From: Azolla pinnata
Lineage: Eukaryota; Streptophyta; Polypodiopsida; Salviniales; Salviniaceae
Length of the DNA: 38,275 nucleotides
Assembly (NCBI GenBank): GCA_037176905.1
Contig: JBBBWG010031531.1
Coordinates: forward strand, 76,458 to 114,732
Reading direction: 5' to 3'
Shown here piece by piece: positions 1-8,455 of this stretch. Each line of letters begins with the position of its first letter. Positions within the stretch are counted from its first letter, which is position 1. The translations under genes and the position numbers were made by a program. The notes beneath the pieces were generated by a model. That model ran no database searches. It was not told where the DNA came from and saw nothing but the letters and a program-made list of their open reading frames with translations.

Positions 1-344
1 AATCTGCTAGTATTGATTTTATTCCTAATCGCTTCCCCACTGATCCATCCCAATTGATTCCCTTACTATCTCTAATTAACCAAAGTTAGTAATCCTAGAA
101 TCAAATCAATTGATTAACGCGTCAATTTGGTATCAATAAAGCTGTTGAGCGTTAAATCAATCAGTTGATTCGATGCCAATTGAGCCCGGAATCAATTAAT
201 TCGGTGTTAATCGATCAATTGCGTGCTAATTTTGAAATTTACTAGGCATCGATTTTGTAAGTATTTCTAGCCTTTGGTAGGCGTTAAAACATAATTTAAG
301 ATGTTGTTAGTTCCCTAATTGCTAGGGGAAATTTCTACCTGATG
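1..344. other. Intergenic, AT-rich, no gene seen
   Basis: I see no open reading frame with coding character here. Short near-palindromes of the CAATTGAT type recur through positions 50-230, which looks like drift of a simple motif rather than a functional array. Confidence 0.5.
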
Positions 345-393
345 ACCCTAAACCCTAAACCCTAAACCCTAAATCCTAAATCCTCAACCCTAA
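345..393 (+). repeat. Telo-box tract (AAACCCTA, degenerate)
   Basis: About six tandem copies of the seven-base plant telomere motif, the last ones altered to AATCCTA. In plants such interstitial tracts (telo-boxes) are common in promoters and 5' leaders. No gene start is evident just downstream, so this may be a relic or an unrecognised promoter. Confidence 0.8.
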
Positions 394-780
394 TAATTTG
401 CAGCAATGCTACTGCGTGGTCCTGATCCGAGGCGGCTGTGATTCAACCTTCGATTACGTCTCTCCCATGCGAACCCTAATTATTCATAGCTAATTCTTCG
501 ATCGATCGATCTGTCTGGCATCAATGCAATATATATATGTATATGTATATATCCATGTCTTACCGCAGAATTTCTGCTGATTCGGCGCCACGCGCCTGCA
601 TGATCGCGTGATTCCGCATGATCAGCTGCCGGCCGACTACGATGATTTTGTGCTGCATTTTCCAGAATTTGAAAAGAAGCTCGATCACAGATCAGGAAAA
701 TAAACGGTGCTTGTGTGAGAAAATTTAAGCAGGCGAAGCTGAACGTAATCGGGGGATTCAGAATTCTGAAATTAACGTTT
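394..780. other. Intergenic, no gene seen
   Basis: Mixed-composition sequence with a short TATATATGTATATG run near 530-551. No supported coding exon, RNA gene or element. Confidence 0.5.
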
Positions 781-1353
781 CACAAGAAGAAGAAGATTCA
801 AGACGAAGAAGAAGATTCAAGATGAAGAAGAAGATTCAAGATGAAGAAGAAGAAGACGAAGATTCAAGAAAACGAAGATTCAAGATGAAGAAGAAGATGA
901 AGAAGAAGAAGAAGAAGAAGAAGAAGAAGATTCAAGAAGACGAAGATTCAAGATGAAGAAGAAGATGATGATGAAGAAGAAGAAGAAGATTCAAGAAGAA
1001 GAAGAAGATTACGGAAGACGAAGATTCAAGATGAAGAAGAAGATGAAGAAGAAGATGAAGAAGAAGAAGAAGAAGAAGATTCAAGAAGACGAAGATTCAA
1101 GATGAAGAAGCAGAAGATGAAGAAGAAGATTCAAGATGAAGAAAAAGATTCAAGAAGAAGACGAAGATTCAAGATGAAGAAGAAGACGAAGATTCAAGAT
1201 GAAGAAGAAGATTCAAGAAGACGAAGATTCTTGAAGAAGAAGATTCAGAAGAAGATTCAAGATGAAGAAGAAGACGAAGATTCTTGAAGAAGAAGATTGA
1301 AGAAGAAGATTGAAGAAGATTGAAGAAGATTGAAGAAGAAGAAGAAGAAGAAG
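781..1353 (+). repeat. GAA-rich polypurine tract
   Basis: Roughly 570 bp of GAA/GAT triplets interrupted by a recurring GATTCAAGA motif every 15-45 bases. The plus strand is almost entirely purine. Frames through it read only as Lys/Glu/Asp/Arg, so apparent ORFs here are composition artefacts. Long GAA tracts can form triplex DNA and bias nucleosome placement; that is general knowledge and is not demonstrated here. Confidence 0.9.
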
Positions 1354-2004
1354 TTGCAGGAACGCCATAGCTGGTGCAGAGATTCAAATGAAGGATCATG
1401 AGAGCGGATTAAAACTAGCGCTACGGGCGAGCAGTACTGGATCCAACCGAGCTGGATGAAACTCTCTTATACAGATATGAGAAGCAGATCATCGTCCCTG
1501 TCGTGAAGTGATTACCTGCAGAGGGATCAGAAGCAACGGCGATGGCGATGATGGCGATGACCAAATGCTGCAGCAACTTCATTCTCCACAGTACAATATA
1601 CCACACGCGCGATTAATGGATGGAAAGCGAGATCACGATCAGCACGAGGTGCAGCAAGGTATGGGCGATGAAGAAGGAGGCGCTGCTGCGGCTGCTGCTG
1701 CTGCATATTCCAGCTTTCATGGCGGATCGAAGCCGCCGTCTTCGTCTGTCGGCCTCTTATATGTACATATGCAAGACACGCAGGGAAGACAAGAAGAACG
1801 GATTGAACAGGAAGATGCTTCCAAAAGCCAAAACACTCTTTTGCTGATCACTGATCTGACCTAAAGCTAACTCCTCCTCCTGATCATGAGCCCCAATTTC
1901 AACGAAACCATCGCATCGGGATCGATTCCCTCGAGCGATCGATCGATCGGTTGTTGCACGATCTCGTCATCGATCCCGATCGGGGTCGGATGGGGTCCGA
2001 TCTC
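1354..2004. other. Intergenic; one weak 75-codon ORF
   Basis: An ATG-initiated 75-codon frame runs 1620-1847 (+). It has a hydrophobic Leu-rich patch and a basic tail and resembles nothing I know. A GCT/GCG triplet run near 1680-1703 gives an Ala or Leu stretch depending on frame. With no splice or codon evidence, I treat the stretch as probably non-coding. Confidence 0.3.
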
Positions 2005-2034
2005 ATCCGATCCGATCCGATCCGATCCGATCCC
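2005..2034 (+). repeat. Short GATCC tandem repeat
   Basis: About six copies of the pentamer ATCCG/GATCC, immediately before the larger GATC-rich minisatellite. Confidence 0.75.
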
Positions 2035-2039
2035 ACCCG

Positions 2040-2482
2040 ATTCGTGCATTGCATGCATGAACCCATGGCACGGTACTGATCAATCCATTGATTCGGTTCA
2101 TGGGTTTGGGAGTACTCATGGATCCATCGATCGGATTCATGGGTTTCTAGGTACTAATCGATTGGTCGATCGATCGGATTCATGGTTTTTGGGTACAAAT
2201 TCGAGTTTCGGCGGTACTAATTGATCGTTCGATCGATCGGATTCATGGGTTTCGCCGTACTGATCAATCGATCGATCAGACTCATGGGTTTCGGGGTACT
2301 GAGTGATCGATTGACGGGATTCATGGGTTTCGAGGCACTGAGCATCGATCGGATTGATGGGTTTCTCAGAACGGATCGATCGGATTCATGGGTTCCAGGG
2401 TACTGACCATCGATCGGATTCGTGGGCTTCTGGGAACTGATTCACGGGTTTCAGGGTACTGATCGATGCATCGATCGATCGA
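2040..2482 (+). repeat. GATC-rich minisatellite, about 11 degenerate units
   Basis: A core TTCATGGGTTTCGGGGTACT is followed by a variable block of GATCGATC palindromes. It recurs at about 2098, 2127, 2178, 2241, 2280, 2319, 2353, 2385, 2419 and 2441. Unit length runs from about 22 to 63 bp, mostly because the GATC block expands and contracts. Frames through it look open only because the unit lacks frequent stops. Confidence 0.85.
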
Positions 2483-2687
2483 AATTAAATGGATTTATGC
2501 CAACGTCGAACCTGGCTCGCCGTGATCACCCACCGACCAGGCACTCCGCTCCGTTTCGGGCCACTTTGGGCTTACAGCTCTGAGGTCTAATGTAGACGGA
2601 AAAGAAAGACGTACACAATGTGTGAACATGCTTCTGGGATCGAAATCGAGCCCATAAATAAGCAAAGGACGAAATGATGTGGCCTGT

Positions 2688-3019
2688 CGTTGGCCCATCC
2701 ATGTTCAAATTAGCCTTCAAAATTAGTTCCTAAGGTTATGCCTACTACTGCAACACCACCACCACCACCATCACCATCACCATCATCATCATCATCATCA
2801 CCATCATCACCATCGTCACCAGCATCATCATCATGACACTGCATGTCTTTGGCCCATCCATATTCAAGTTAGCCTTCAAATTGGTTCCTAAGGTTATGCC
2901 TAACTATTGCAACATCATCATCATCATCATCACGACGATGGGATGCCTTGTCTTTGGCCCAAATCAGCCTTCAAATTGGTTCCTAAGGTTATGTCGACTA
3001 TCGTAACACCACCACCACC

Positions 3020-3087
<68 letters not shown>

Positions 3088-3286
3088 AATGGGGTGCTTG
3101 TCTATGTCTCCTTAAATTAGCCTTCAATTTGATTATGCCTACAACTTTAACAACAATATCATCATCATCATTATCATCATCACCATCACCACCATCATCA
3201 TAATAGGATGCCTGTTTTTGGCCCTTCAAATTGGTTCCTAAGGTTATGCCTAAGACTGTAAGACCACCGCGACCACCACCACCTCA

Positions 3287-3317
<31 letters not shown>

Positions 3318-3325
3318 GCTACTTT
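2688..3325 (+). repeat. Compound array: five diverged units, each carrying a CAC/CAT microsatellite
   Basis: Five copies of a block starting TTGGCCC and containing AGCCTTCAAATTGGTTCC and AAGGTTATGCCTA, each followed by a CAC/CAT triplet run and a short tail. Approximate copies are 2688-2847, 2848-2952, 2953-3100, 3101-3215 and 3216-3325. The fourth is the most divergent. ORFs here encode only His, Ser, Pro or Asp runs. Confidence 0.88.
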
Positions 3326-4500
3326 GGCTTGTATCAAGTAGCTCACTCCGGAATGGCCCCCGCGCCCATCACGATGCACATGCCCGAAACAGTGAGGCGG
3401 AAAGCTCCCATCTCGATGCAAGCAACAAAAACCAAAGCACATAAAAGGGAGTGGGATTGCACTAGACAATTGGATCCCCAATGCCCTCTTGCCTCATTGT
3501 TCTAAAGAACCATTTTTCGGATATCAGACTCCGAGCTTGGCACAACCATGGAAGGAAGGAAAGGCTCGTTCTCCATCGATTTGTTTTTGCCCGATTTCGC
3601 ATGTAATATCGAGATCGTCATCAAGGAGGCGAATCGGGAGGGCTGATCGATGCTCCATTGGGCTCTGGAAATCAGAAAGAAGGAAAAGCTTTCCGAGAGA
3701 AATGACCTCAAGATGCCATAATGTGGACTCCACACTAGATTAGATTCATATCGGCACAAACCGTTGTCTATCGTTCTTAGCTGTGGAGGTCCTATCAAGA
3801 AGAAGAAGAAGAAGAAGAAGAAGATGGGCCATTTGCTGCCTCTTGGTCTTCTCACGATGTGCGCCCAACAAGATTATTCCGTTCGAAAACACGAAAAAAT
3901 CCAAGCCAGCGTGGACTCCGCTTAACCCAAATTGTCGGATTCCGAAACTATTGCGAGCGATGACAGATCGGAATAATTCCCGTACAATGAGTGCTTCCAT
4001 AATGCAGGTCTCCTTCCTCCGTTATTCTCCGTAGAACTGTTCACTCGTTAAAGTCGGCTCCGGGTCCAGATAAAAGCATGGCAATGAAATCCAAAGCAAA
4101 GAGTCAGCGAATCGGACAAGAAGAAAACAAAACAATGCATACACACATAAGCTTAATCATTTCTCCCCTTGATTATTATCTGTGGTGTAGTCTTCTTCCA
4201 AGCTTATACATCAGTTGTGAAGACATTGTTGGATTTTCAAAACATTTGCTTGTGCGCGAATACATACACATTTCAGCTTAGAAAGTACCCAAAGAAAAGG
4301 CTTACTCTTGTCGTCTAAAAAGAAAAGAAGCATTTTTTTTTCGAGAGATAATATCACAAACAAATAGAGCAACTAGTTGAAACCAAACGTTGAATTTCGT
4401 AACTAACATTGTTCACCTTAAAGTGAACCATTATATTGATAATATATACATGCGTCTCAGCTATACATGTAAGACAAAAGAATCTTTCTGAAAAAGCTCA
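3326..4500. other. Intergenic, no confident gene
   Basis: Contains an AAG microsatellite at about 3798-3825 and several short overlapping frames on both strands that match no family I recognise. A TATA-like ATAAAAG occurs near 3442. I see no splice-consistent exon chain. Confidence 0.4.
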
Positions 4501-4504
4501 TGTA

Positions 4505-4579
4505 GAAGTTTCTAAAAATTCTAACGCATCTAGAACTTTCTAGAAGTTTATAGAACCTTCTAGTCATATAAATATATAG
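4505..4579 (+). promoter_or_regulatory. Heat-shock-element cluster with adjacent TATA box
   Basis: Perfect nGAAnnTTCn half-site pairs occur at 4505-4512 and 4553-4560. A three-pentamer element (GAA-TTC-GAA) occupies 4533-4545. A TATA-like CATATAAATATATAG follows at 4565-4579, about 20 bp after the last element. This is the architecture of a heat-inducible plant promoter. Heat-responsive Copia retrotransposon LTRs of the ONSEN kind use similar TTCTAGAA clusters, so this could be a host promoter or an LTR relic. Motif identity is read directly; activity is inferred. Confidence 0.5.
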
Positions 4580-4610
4580 TTTTTTAACATCACATCATCT
4601 TGTGTTTTAT

Positions 4611-4781
4611 ATGTTCATTAGACTATGTGATTATAACAAGGGTAACGAGTTCAATACTTATTATGCTGATATTTCAACACAAAAGCACCGTCTGAATGGT
4701 GCAGGTATTGATCTAGAATCAAGGTGTTGTAAGTACCACTCGACTCACGAGGAAGTGCTCATTGAAAAGATGATGGTGTAG
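4611..4781 (+). CDS. Small unassigned ORF downstream of the heat-shock-like promoter
   Basis: This 56-codon ATG frame begins about 32 bp after the TATA-like sequence at 4565-4579. Its composition is mixed and not low-complexity (Cys, Tyr, Asp, Asn, Glu and Lys well spread), unlike most short frames in this window. I do not recognise it. It could be a first exon, the start of a decayed element or a chance frame. Its position relative to the HSE/TATA cluster is the only reason to list it. Confidence 0.2.
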   Translation: MFIRLCDYNKGNEFNTYYADISTQKHRLNGAGIDLESRCCKYHSTHEEVLIEKMMV

Positions 4782-5488
4782 ATGTCATCAGATTTGATCG
4801 ATAATCACTTGTTTTTGAGCTTGATAGTGAGCACCATCGGTTATCTATAATATTTGTACACCCATGCAAAGGCAAACAACCTCCAAGTCCTTCCACAACA
4901 GATTATTCATCACGATGACTAACAATCGTCCATACGATTAGTTTTTGTGGTGTGAGCCTATGCCTCTTGTTGGTGTGAATCGGTGCAAATCCAGAAACGT
5001 CTTATTTTAAAGAACAATTTAGGAATTTCAACGATTCGGATGCTTTCTTCTGAGAGGTTGTGGATCATGTGAGTTCCAAAGCGTTTCAATCTTTATCTCA
5101 TCAGGTCGAGTGGCCAAACTGTCATGCCAAACAGAGGTCAAACGTGAGAAACACGGTATCTCTCTCATTCACATACATTGACGCTAGGCCCATCACATAC
5201 TCGTGTACAGTGTCTCTATCTATATCTAGATGAATGAATCGACGATGTCTATGTGTGAACAGACGAATGGATTGATGATGAGCGAATATATGCAATCAGC
5301 TAGGGAATTCAAAGCTAGCGTCTCTAGTGCTGCTAACCCGAAGAAGAGTAGAGCAGCGAGAGAATTCGATGCAGTTCTGCAAGAAGTGCAGATTCTGGAT
5401 TTCGGTAACAGTATTGTGAAACTTTGAAGTGAAGCCAGGATTTGAGAACACAAGGCCTCTCAAGGGAGTTTGTAAAGCAAGCCTCTAC
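4782..5488. other. Intergenic / promoter side of the 620-residue gene
   Basis: No convincing coding exon. A 65-codon ATG frame at 5230-5427 (+) reads as mixed Ser/Ala/Lys sequence that I do not recognise. It could belong to an upstream leader but nothing supports that. Confidence 0.35.
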
Positions 5489-5522
5489 AAACCCTAAACC
5501 CTAAACCCTAAACCCTAAACCG
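5489..5522 (+). promoter_or_regulatory. Telo-box tract in promoter or leader
   Basis: About four and a half perfect AAACCCT repeats end 168 bp before the chosen start codon of the downstream gene. Telo-boxes at this distance and orientation are a well-known feature of plant promoters and leaders, especially of housekeeping and growth-linked genes. Binding by telomere-repeat-type factors is inference. Confidence 0.7.
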
Positions 5523-5690
5523 GTATTTTTTTTTACCGTGGTTTTGTGAAAATTCAGGGAAGGGCATTTCCGTAAATTGCAAAAGTTCTTCAAGTTCTTC
5601 TTCTCCTTCCGCTCTTCATTTCTTCGTTTTGAGTTCAATTTCTCGAAGAAGACGACGACGACAACGACGACGACGAAACGACGAAACAGC

Positions 5691-7553
5691 ATGCCTGAAG
5701 ATTCCGGAGCTTCCCTCTCTCTCGGACCTGAACCTGCCGTTTCTCTCCCCCCCCGCAAGCGCCTCCTCGCAGGTTTGAAGCAGAGCGGATGGTCTTCCCC
5801 CTCCTCCTCCTCTTCTTCTTCTTCTTCGCTATCCATGCCTCATGAATTCCAGGTAAAATCTATCCTACTCCATGAAGACATTTCCGAGTTGAAATCCGGG
5901 AGTGAGATTGTTGATGTAGCTATTGGGAAGAAAAACAGAAGTTTGAGTGAATTGCAGGCTGAATCTAGCCCTTTTCGTGAATGTCCTGTGGAAAATAAGG
6001 ATACCAAGAGCGGTAGATTAGATGCTGAAGACTTGGCAAGGAAGGCCGATGCGCTAGCTGTGGAGAAACGCAGAAATACACCTCATAATATAGCTGTGCG
6101 TCATAGAGAGGTATTTTCTGAAGAATACGAAGTGCCAGATGATGTGGTTGTGAGAAATCGAAAAGCGTTTGATGAGATGTTAGGGAGGGAGAAGGGAGAA
6201 GCGTTCCTAGCTGAAACCACAGTCTCTGATAATCACAGTTCGCAGGAACAAAAATATAAGCGTCAAAATTTCCGTCCTCTTACCGAAACAGCTGCAAGAA
6301 AGAAGATGAAGGAAAGCGATATGCATGATACCAACGATTCTCCTCCAGAGAAAGATTTAGAAGTGAAACGTTCAAGCCAAAGCTCTGTTACTACACTGAT
6401 GAAGATGAAGGAGCATGTGGAAAATGTAGGAGAAATGGAGACAAGAGTTCTTAATGATATAAAGCAAGTTTCTTTAGCAGATATGGGTCTATTGGAACCG
6501 GCTTCTACTATGAAAAGGCTGAATGCCATTATAAAACCTGAGGAATTGAATAGAAATACCAAGGCTGATGTAGAAGTATGGTCTGCAGAGAAGGTTAGAT
6601 ATAATAAGGCGAAAACATTTTCTGTTAATGATGTAAAAGCGTCTCCTGGAGAGAAAGATAGTCTTCAGAAAATTCCATCCAAGCATCAAATTCTAGGTTC
6701 TCTCATTGGACCTGCAGACAACACAAAGAAAATTATTCTGAATGATATAAAAACTTTGTCTGCAGAGATGGATCTTAAGGAAAATCCTTCAAATCTCAGC
6801 TCTTCTCTCAGACATATAAAGAAAGCAAAAAGAAGTGTCGAAAGTGAAGTAAAGAATTCTCCTACAGAGAAGGATGTGAAGGAAACTCCGTTGAATCTCA
6901 GAGCAAAGAAGGTGAAAGAAAGAATTGTGAATGATGCAGATGATTCACCTGCAGAGAAGAATCCAAACGACAAAATGAATCTATCAGCCAACCCTTCAAG
7001 TGTGAGAAGCAAGGAGGTGAGAAGAGGTGTTGTAAATGTTACACCTACAGAGAAGGATCTAAAAGAAAATCTGGAATCACAAGATAATCCTTCTAGTCTC
7101 AGAACTAAGAAATTGAAGGAATGTGCTATAACTGATGTTAGGGAACCACCTGAAAAGCTGGAATATAAACATGAAAATGGTCCTTTAGTGAAAGATGAGG
7201 CCATAACTGTAGAGGAGGCAATTGCTTCCGTGAAGTCACATGGACCAACAGATAATTCTTTCTCTTTGAAACCTAGGGATGGACCTGAGCAAGAAAAAAC
7301 CATCGCTGATGGGCAAATGAGTATGGAAAATGTGTATGATAGAGCCTTCAATCCAAGGAGAAATCCTAGCAGGGAGAATCATAGTAAAGCCGCTTATTTA
7401 TTCAAGAAGCAAGAAGGTCAGCTTCGTAAGAGTTCCAACATGATGCCATCACTCTCTGATGAAGAATTGGCTCGACAATTGCATAGGGCTATGAATAGCT
7501 CTCCAAGGATCTCAAGATGTCACTCTCAAGATCTTAAGCTGTTTTTATTATAG
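5691..7553 (+). CDS. Plant-specific protein of unknown function (PPRKRLLAGLKQ / DEELARQLHR family), single visible exon
   Basis: A 620-residue frame starts at the first ATG after an open but ATG-less leader. Residues 20-34 are basic (PPRKRLLAGLKQSGW) and are followed by a Ser run (35-48). Residues 589-609 contain DEELARQLHR then MNSSPRIS. From memory this N/C pair recurs in uncharacterised, probably nuclear, plant proteins; I could not verify this. Between them, residues about 210-491 form roughly eight degenerate units with a core like SPTEKDLKENPSNLR-KK followed by VND, highly charged and probably disordered. The C-terminus after the conserved motif is short. Family members, as I recall them, continue further, so a donor near 7520 could splice to an exon I did not find. 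No enzymatic domain is visible. Confidence 0.8.
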   Translation: MPEDSGASLSLGPEPAVSLPPRKRLLAGLKQSGWSSPSSSSSSSSSLSMPHEFQVKSILLHEDISELKSGSEIVDVAIGKKNRSLSELQAESSPFRECPVENKDTKSGRLDAEDLARKADALAVEKRRNTPHNIAVRHREVFSEEYEVPDDVVVRNRKAFDEMLGREKGEAFLAETTVSDNHSSQEQKYKRQNFRPLTETAARKKMKESDMHDTNDSPPEKDLEVKRSSQSSVTTLMKMKEHVENVGEMETRVLNDIKQVSLADMGLLEPASTMKRLNAIIKPEELNRNTKADVEVWSAEKVRYNKAKTFSVNDVKASPGEKDSLQKIPSKHQILGSLIGPADNTKKIILNDIKTLSAEMDLKENPSNLSSSLRHIKKAKRSVESEVKNSPTEKDVKETPLNLRAKKVKERIVNDADDSPAEKNPNDKMNLSANPSSVRSKEVRRGVVNVTPTEKDLKENLESQDNPSSLRTKKLKECAITDVREPPEKLEYKHENGPLVKDEAITVEEAIASVKSHGPTDNSFSLKPRDGPEQEKTIADGQMSMENVYDRAFNPRRNPSRENHSKAAYLFKKQEGQLRKSSNMMPSLSDEELARQLHRAMNSSPRISRCHSQDLKLFLL

Positions 7554-7690
7554 TGATGGCCTCTGCTTTCTCAGGACGAGTGATGCTACATTCCAAGTAA
7601 GCAGCTATCTCTTTAAACGAAATGAAACTTGTATTTAACAGATTGTTTCCAAAAACGTTTTAGGACTATAAAATAATATATTTTAACAGG

Positions 7691-8455
7691 CAAGATGTTC
7701 TTAACTTGTAAATTTCCTTTTTTTTATTTGTTTGGATCATATTTTCGTTAATAACACATTATCCATCTCTGATATACGAGTCTATGACAAGTTATAGAGA
7801 GTGAATATCCGGGTTTAAATTAATTGCAAAGCTGACTGATATAAAATTTAGAGTAATTTCTATTTTAGCTTAGAAATCTAGACTTATTCATATTGAATGT
7901 GACTTGATGAATTGCCATTAGAAATTTAGTTCAGACATCCTAACCTTATCATCACAGAACAAACATGTACTGTCATCCTTAGTGTGCATTTAGGTGTACA
8001 AAAGTGAATCACCTTCTATGTCATTAGAGATGCAAAACAGCTAGGTTGATGAGAGAGAGTGACAGGTCTGCATTTTTTTTATACTGAGTGAAATGCAAGG
8101 TATTCTTAACCTGAAAGAGTAATTTTGATTTTTGTTTTTTGTTTGGGTCATATCTACATTATTAAACACATGATCTATCTACAATATGTGACACGTTATA
8201 GAGAGCGAATATCCTCGTTCTTGGTCTAGATTGTGCTGCTGACTGGTTTAGGATTTCAAAGCAAGTAAAAAATTCGAATGGCATTCTAAACCTAGAAGTT
8301 CACTTTTCCTAAATACATCTTGTTTGATCAATGCTCATCAGAGAACTAACGTTTCATGTCATCTTTAGTGTGCCTGTGAGTGCGCAATGTGACAAACCAC
8401 ACTCTGTCTCATTGGAGATGCAAAGAAACTTGGTTGACAGTAGAGAATAATGATT
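7691..8455. repeat. Decayed tandem duplication, period about 405 bp
   Basis: Two diverged copies lie at 7691-8095 and 8096-8455. Paired landmarks are TTCTTAACTTG / TTCTTAACCTG, GTTATAGAGAG-GAATATCC in both, CTTTAGTGTGC-type sequence, and CATTAGAGATGCAAA / CATTGGAGATGCAAA. The order is the same in both, so it is a direct duplication. No coding capacity. It could be a 3' flank or intron of the upstream gene. Confidence 0.75.

Noticed and set aside
1508..1864. 118-codon frame with an Ala run
   Set aside because: It begins with GTG, has no splice support, and its content derives from a GCT/GCG run and GAT triplets.
5577..5690. N-terminal extension of the 620-residue protein
   Set aside because: It would need a TTG start. 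It translates leader sequence into Phe and Thr runs; the first ATG at 5691 immediately precedes the conserved N-terminal motif.
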